A DNA stretch of 64,000 nucleotides from contig NZ_JFHD01000031.1 in NCBI RefSeq assembly GCF_000698575.1, forward strand, positions 1-64,000, written 5' to 3'. The DNA comes from Caballeronia zhejiangensis (GTDB lineage: Bacteria > Pseudomonadota > Gammaproteobacteria > Burkholderiales > Burkholderiaceae). The notes beneath the pieces are model-generated. The model saw nothing but the letters and a program-made list of their open reading frames with translations. It ran no database searches and was not told the DNA's origin. Of this stretch, positions 60,837 through 64,000 are shown one piece after another; positions within the stretch are counted from its first letter, which is position 1, and each line of letters starts with the position of its first letter. The position numbers were made by a program, and so were the translations under genes.

Positions 60837-60856
60837 GAGCGCCTGATGAGGCGCTC
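60837..60856. terminator. Hairpin between convergent phnN and phnE
   Basis: GAGCGCCT (60837-60844) and AGGCGCTC (60849-60856) form a perfect eight-pair stem with loop GATG between two convergent operons. On the minus strand four T follow after six bases; on the plus strand there is no T tract. It could serve both operons weakly. Confidence 0.55.
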
Positions 60857-60879
60857 GGCATCGATAGTTGCAAGCGCAA

Positions 60880-61698
60880 TCAAATCACGCGTTCGCGCAC
60901 CCACCCCGAAGCGAGATCGATCATCGACACGATCGCGATGACGATCAGCATCACCGCCGACGTCTGCGCATAGTTGAACGAGCGGATCGCTTCATACAGC
61001 ACGACGCCGATACCGCCCGCGCCGACCATGCCGACGACCATCGCGGAGCGCACGTTCGACTCGAAGCGATACAGCGCGAACGAAATCCACAGCGGCAACA
61101 CTTGCGGCAGCACGCCGTAGACGATTTCATCGAGACTGCTCGCGCCGGTCGCGCGCACGCCTTCGGCGGGCCGCGCATCGACGGCTTCGACCGCTTCGGC
61201 GAAGAGCTTCGCGAGCACGCCTGTTGTATGAACCCACAACGCGAGCACGCCGGCGAAAGGCCCGAGTCCGACCGCGACGATGAACAACATCGCGAAGACC
61301 ATTTCGTTGATCGCGCGGCACGCGTCCATCAGGCGGCGCACGGGTTGCGAGATCCATACGGACGCGATGTTCTGCGCCGATAGCAGCCCGCATGGCACGG
61401 CGCAGACGAGCGCGAGCGCCGTGCCCCACACGGCGACCGCGAGCGTCACGATCATTTCATGCACGTACGTGCGCCATTCCGTGAAGTCGGGCGGAAAGAA
61501 GTCGCGCGCGAACTGGCTCATGTTGCCCGATGCGCCGAGCAGATCGAACGGGCGCATGTCCGCGCTCTGCCACGACAGGCCCAGCACGGCGATCAGGACG
61601 ATCCAGCCGAACATCGATGTCCAGCTGCGCTTCGGTGCACTCGTCCGCACGGGCCGCACGATGCCGGCCTCGAACGTCGTTACGTCGAGCGGCTTCAT
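60880..61698 (-). CDS. phnE: Phosphonate ABC transporter permease
   Basis: A 272-residue inner-membrane permease with about six hydrophobic segments and the PhnE EAA loop ([20 protein letters not shown], then [20 protein letters not shown]). It forms the channel of the phosphonate importer with PhnC and PhnD. The start at 61698 directly abuts the phnD stop. It is the last gene of the phnCDE unit. Confidence 0.95.
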   Translation of the reverse strand: MKPLDVTTFEAGIVRPVRTSAPKRSWTSMFGWIVLIAVLGLSWQSADMRPFDLLGASGNMSQFARDFFPPDFTEWRTYVHEMIVTLAVAVWGTALALVCAVPCGLLSAQNIASVWISQPVRRLMDACRAINEMVFAMLFIVAVGLGPFAGVLALWVHTTGVLAKLFAEAVEAVDARPAEGVRATGASSLDEIVYGVLPQVLPLWISFALYRFESNVRSAMVVGMVGAGGIGVVLYEAIRSFNYAQTSAVMLIVIAIVSMIDLASGWVRERVI

Positions 61699-62661
61699 TT
61701 ACTTCGCCGCCGTCGTGTCGAGCGCGGCGATCTTCTGATCGAGCGCGGCAATCTGCGCCTTCTTGTCGGCGTCGTCGAGATGCGCGTCGTTCTGCACCTG
61801 CTGCTTCTTCTGGAAGAGCGCCATCTGACGAATCGGCACGAGTTGCGCGTTCGACGAATCGGCGAAGCCCGAATAGCCCGAGATCGCAGTCATCACCGCT
61901 TGTTCGCGCGGGTCCTTTTCCGCGTAGTGATCGAAGAAGTTGCGCAGCTTGTCCTTCGTCGCTTGCGGCAGATCGCGACGCCATACGAGCGGGTCCGACG
62001 GAATGAGCGGCGACTTCCACAACACGCGCACCTTCGGATACAGCTCGGGATGTTGCGTCTTGATGGTGTCGAGCATGTCGGTGTTGTTGGTCGCGACATC
62101 GATCTTGTCGTTGACGACCGCGAGCATGTTCGCCTCATGGCTCGACGGCAGCACGCTCTTGAACGACGACTTCGCGTTGATGCCGTTCTTCGCGAAGAGG
62201 TAATACGACGGCACGAGCGTGCCCGACGTCGAGTTCGGATCGCCGAAACCGAGATTGATTTCCTTCGTGTTCTTCAGCACCTGATCGAGCGATTTCCACT
62301 TGCTGTTCGCGTTCGTGATGAGCAGCGAGTAATAGCCCGCTTCGCCGTTCTTGTACTTCACCTTCGCGAAGACTTCGCCGTTCGAGCGATCGACCGCTTC
62401 GATCGCCGATGCATTGCCGAAGAAGCCGATCTGCACCTTGTTGAAGCGCATCGCTTCGATGATGCCCGCGTAGTCGGTCGCGAAGTAGGCCTTCACGTCG
62501 AGACCCGTCTGCTTGTTCAGATCGTCGATGAGCGGTTGCCAGCGTTGCTTGAGCGCGGCCGACGAATCCGTCGAGATGATGCCGAAGTTGATCGTCTCGG
62601 CAAGAACGGATTGCGTCAGCAGGCAAGACGCGAGCGCGGCGCCGGCCAGAAATTTTTTCAT
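61699..62661 (-). CDS. phnD: Phosphonate-binding periplasmic protein
   Basis: A 320-residue exported protein with signal peptide ending QSVLA (about 21) and mature start [35 protein letters not shown] and [20 protein letters not shown] identify PhnD, which binds aminoethylphosphonate and other phosphonates. The C-terminal tail (about 275-320) is an extra charged coiled-coil-like segment. phnC overlaps its start by four bases. Confidence 0.95.
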   Translation of the reverse strand: MKKFLAGAALASCLLTQSVLAETINFGIISTDSSAALKQRWQPLIDDLNKQTGLDVKAYFATDYAGIIEAMRFNKVQIGFFGNASAIEAVDRSNGEVFAKVKYKNGEAGYYSLLITNANSKWKSLDQVLKNTKEINLGFGDPNSTSGTLVPSYYLFAKNGINAKSSFKSVLPSSHEANMLAVVNDKIDVATNNTDMLDTIKTQHPELYPKVRVLWKSPLIPSDPLVWRRDLPQATKDKLRNFFDHYAEKDPREQAVMTAISGYSGFADSSNAQLVPIRQMALFQKKQQVQNDAHLDDADKKAQIAALDQKIAALDTTAAK

Positions 62662-63500
62662 GATGCGATCCAGGAGTTGACGTTGAGTTGAAGTTCCGCG
62701 GCGTGCGTCCGCGCTACGTGATGCGCAAGCAGTTCGCTGGCGGACGATCCGTAGAGCTTGTGCAGCACCTCGGGCGTGAGACGCTCGCTCGCGCCATCGA
62801 AGACGACGCGGCCATCGCGCAACGCGATCGTGCGCGGGCAGTACTTCATCGCGACATCGATCTGATGCAGCGACACGACGACCGTCAGCTTGCGCTCGCG
62901 ATTGAGCGTCTGCATGAGTTCCATGACGCGTCGCGCCGATTCGGGATCGAGCGATGCGATCGGTTCATCCGCGAGCACGATGCGCGCACGCTGCACGAGC
63001 GCGCGTGCCAGTGCCGCGCGCTGCTGCTGACCTCCCGACAGATTGCTCGCGCGTTCGAACGCGTGTTCGCCGATGCCCATCGCGATGAGCGAATCCATCG
63101 CGAGCGAGCGTTCGTCGCGCGGAAAGCGCCCGGACATACGACGCCACAACGACACGCGCGACAACGCGCCGATCAGCACGTTCGTCAGCACTGAAAGACG
63201 TCCGACGAGATTGAACTGCTGAAACACGAAGGCGACGTCGCGGCGTATCGAGCGCACTTCACGCACGATCCTGCCGTTCTGCTGGATCGGGCGGCCGAGC
63301 AACGTGACGTGCGACGGCGCGGGGTCGGATGCCGTGAAGCCTGCGATGTGCCGCAGAAGCGTCGACTTGCCCGATCCGGAAGCGCCGATGAGCGCGACCA
63401 TCTCGCCCTCTTCCACGCGCAGATCGACGGAGTCGAGCGCCTTGCGGCCATTCCGGAACGTCTTGGTGCGTCCATAGCTTCCCTCGATGGGCGCGCTCAC
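62658..63500 (-). CDS. phnC: Phosphonate ABC transporter ATPase
   Basis: A 280-residue ATPase with Walker [14 protein letters not shown]-loop [12 protein letters not shown], signature [16 protein letters not shown], Walker [14 protein letters not shown] and the switch [12 protein letters not shown]. The PhnC-specific VSLHQ in place of VTHD is present. The start is a GTG at 63500; no strong ribosome binding site is visible. A Pho-box-like repeat and a CGTCTAGA motif lie 41-74 bases upstream, which suggests control by PhoB and PhnF. Confidence 0.94.
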   Translation of the reverse strand: MSAPIEGSYGRTKTFRNGRKALDSVDLRVEEGEMVALIGASGSGKSTLLRHIAGFTASDPAPSHVTLLGRPIQQNGRIVREVRSIRRDVAFVFQQFNLVGRLSVLTNVLIGALSRVSLWRRMSGRFPRDERSLAMDSLIAMGIGEHAFERASNLSGGQQQRAALARALVQRARIVLADEPIASLDPESARRVMELMQTLNRERKLTVVVSLHQIDVAMKYCPRTIALRDGRVVFDGASERLTPEVLHKLYGSSASELLAHHVARTHAAELQLNVNSWIAS

Positions 63501-63540
63501 ATGGCGCGCTGAAACGTTCGGGAGATTCTAGGAAGCGAAC

Positions 63541-63558
63541 ATGACGAGATAGTGACGC
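63541..63558 (-). promoter_or_regulatory. Pho-box-like direct repeat upstream of phnC
   Basis: On the minus strand GCGTCAC-TATC-TCGTCAT resembles two CTGTCAT units separated by four bases, the layout of a PhoB box, with nine of fourteen unit positions matching. It lies 41-58 bases before the phnC start, where PhoB would replace a -35 element. Confidence 0.4.
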
Positions 63559-63566
63559 GCATGAGA

Positions 63567-63574
63567 CGTCTAGA
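63567..63574. promoter_or_regulatory. CGTCTAGA motif shared with the phnF operator
   Basis: The eight bases CGTCTAGA, together with the overlapping palindrome AGACGTCT (63564-63571), repeat the core of the palindrome at 58720-58729. A shared site in front of both phn units fits a common PhnF operator. Confidence 0.4.
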
Positions 63575-63703
63575 TGAATACATCACTTCGATGCGTCGCG
63601 AGTTGAGACGATCGAGCAGAAAAGCGATACGAACGAGCATTCACGATTTGCGCGCCGCGCTTCATGATGATCCGCAACTGCATCAATCACTCGGGACTTC
63701 ATC

Positions 63704-64000
63704 ATGAACACGATCCATACGGATGTCGCCATCATCGGCGCGGGCAGCGCGGGACTTTCGGCGTATCGCGCGGCGAAGGCTGCGGGCGCTTCGGCGATTC
63801 TCATCGAAGGCGGCGCGCACGGCACGACGTGTGCGCGCGTCGGCTGTATGCCGTCGAAGCTTCTCATCGCAGCGGCCGATGCCGCGCATCACGCGGCGCA
63901 CGCGGCGGCGTTCGGCGTGCATATCGATGGCGCGCTGCGCATCGACGGGCGCGAAGTGATGGCGCGCGTGAAGCGCGAGCGCGATCGTTTCGTCAGCTTC
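63704..64000 (+). CDS. Dihydrolipoamide-dehydrogenase-like oxidoreductase, 5' part
   Basis: The first 99 codons of a class I pyridine nucleotide-disulfide oxidoreductase, cut by the window end. The FAD motif is [18 protein letters not shown], followed by an acidic ribose-binding Glu (LIEGG) and the redox disulfide [14 protein letters not shown], which matches the CxxxxC of lipoamide dehydrogenases (usual form TCLNVGCIPSK). It could be E3 of a 2-oxoacid dehydrogenase or a related disulfide reductase; the substrate-specific C-terminal domain lies outside the window. It is divergent from phnC, with 203 bases between the starts. Confidence 0.85.
   Translation, partial: MNTIHTDVAIIGAGSAGLSAYRAAKAAGASAILIEGGAHGTTCARVGCMPSKLLIAAADAAHHAAHAAAFGVHIDGALRIDGREVMARVKRERDRFVSF

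Noticed and set aside
1-64000. tRNA, rRNA, insertion sequences, integrases, attachment repeats, CRISPR arrays, origins
   Set aside because: I looked for cloverleaf ends, transposase or integrase motifs, flanking direct repeats and regularly spaced repeats and found none that I can support.

Overview
The window is high-GC DNA from a beta-proteobacterium of the Burkholderiaceae, most likely the Paraburkholderia/Caballeronia group. This rests on the DUF4148 and DUF3563 small proteins, the gene families and the codon bias; no rRNA or other phylogenetic marker is present. Genes are packed tightly with few gaps over 300 bases. I see no tRNA, rRNA, insertion sequence, phage gene or CRISPR array, so this looks like chromosomal or chromid DNA of mostly metabolic, transport and signalling genes.

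Layout. 0.2-3.7 kb: a secreted DUF4148 protein, a periplasmic penicillin-acylase-family hydrolase and an unrecognised 56-residue protein. 3.9-8.4 kb: a four-gene tripartite ABC efflux operon (HlyD-type lipoprotein, ATPase, ABC-2 permease, outer-membrane factor) behind a good sigma-70 promoter and a palindromic operator. 8.4-20.0 kb: a ten-gene minus-strand catabolic operon headed by a GntR/FCD regulator: SDR dehydrogenase, beta-keto acid cleavage enzyme (BKACE), metallo-beta-lactamase-fold lactonase, a CUT2 sugar ABC transporter whose two permeases are fused into one protein, a 3-hydroxyacyl-CoA-dehydrogenase-type enzyme, an SMP-30 lactonase and an acyl-CoA synthetase. It looks like import of a sugar-like compound, oxidation and lactone opening, then BKACE cleavage of a beta-keto acid.

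20.1-27.7 kb: a glycosyltransferase and a stressosome-type operon (RsbR-, RsbS- and RsbT-like proteins, an RsbT-PP2C fusion and two hybrid histidine kinases). One kinase carries a decayed RsbT-like domain and a receiver without its phospho-acceptor. This is the most unusual signalling system here. 28.1-33.7 kb: a purine/NCS2 permease, a frameshifted OmpA-like gene, an alpha/beta hydrolase, exonuclease III, and a divergent aldo/keto reductase and LysR pair. 33.7-37.4 kb: a TauD-type dioxygenase with an SsuABC-like transporter. 37.6-42 kb: dinB with a clear LexA box, two small conserved proteins and a QseBC-like two-component system. 42-52.7 kb: an EmrB-type efflux pump, a tandem-PAS hybrid kinase, a FUSC membrane protein, a divergent LysR/VOC pair, a chemoreceptor and an aromatic-acid-type MFS transporter. 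An orphan terminator at 42.0 kb suggests an unannotated small RNA.

52.9-63.5 kb: a full C-P lyase locus for phosphonate use: phnGHIJKLM on the minus strand, divergent phnF-DUF1045-phnN, and a convergent phnCDE transporter. phnP and phnO are absent, and a 2H-phosphoesterase-like DUF1045 protein sits in the locus. The window ends inside a dihydrolipoamide-dehydrogenase-like gene. Coordinates use start codons chosen by ribosome binding site, overlap with neighbours and family N-termini; alternatives are stated where they matter.
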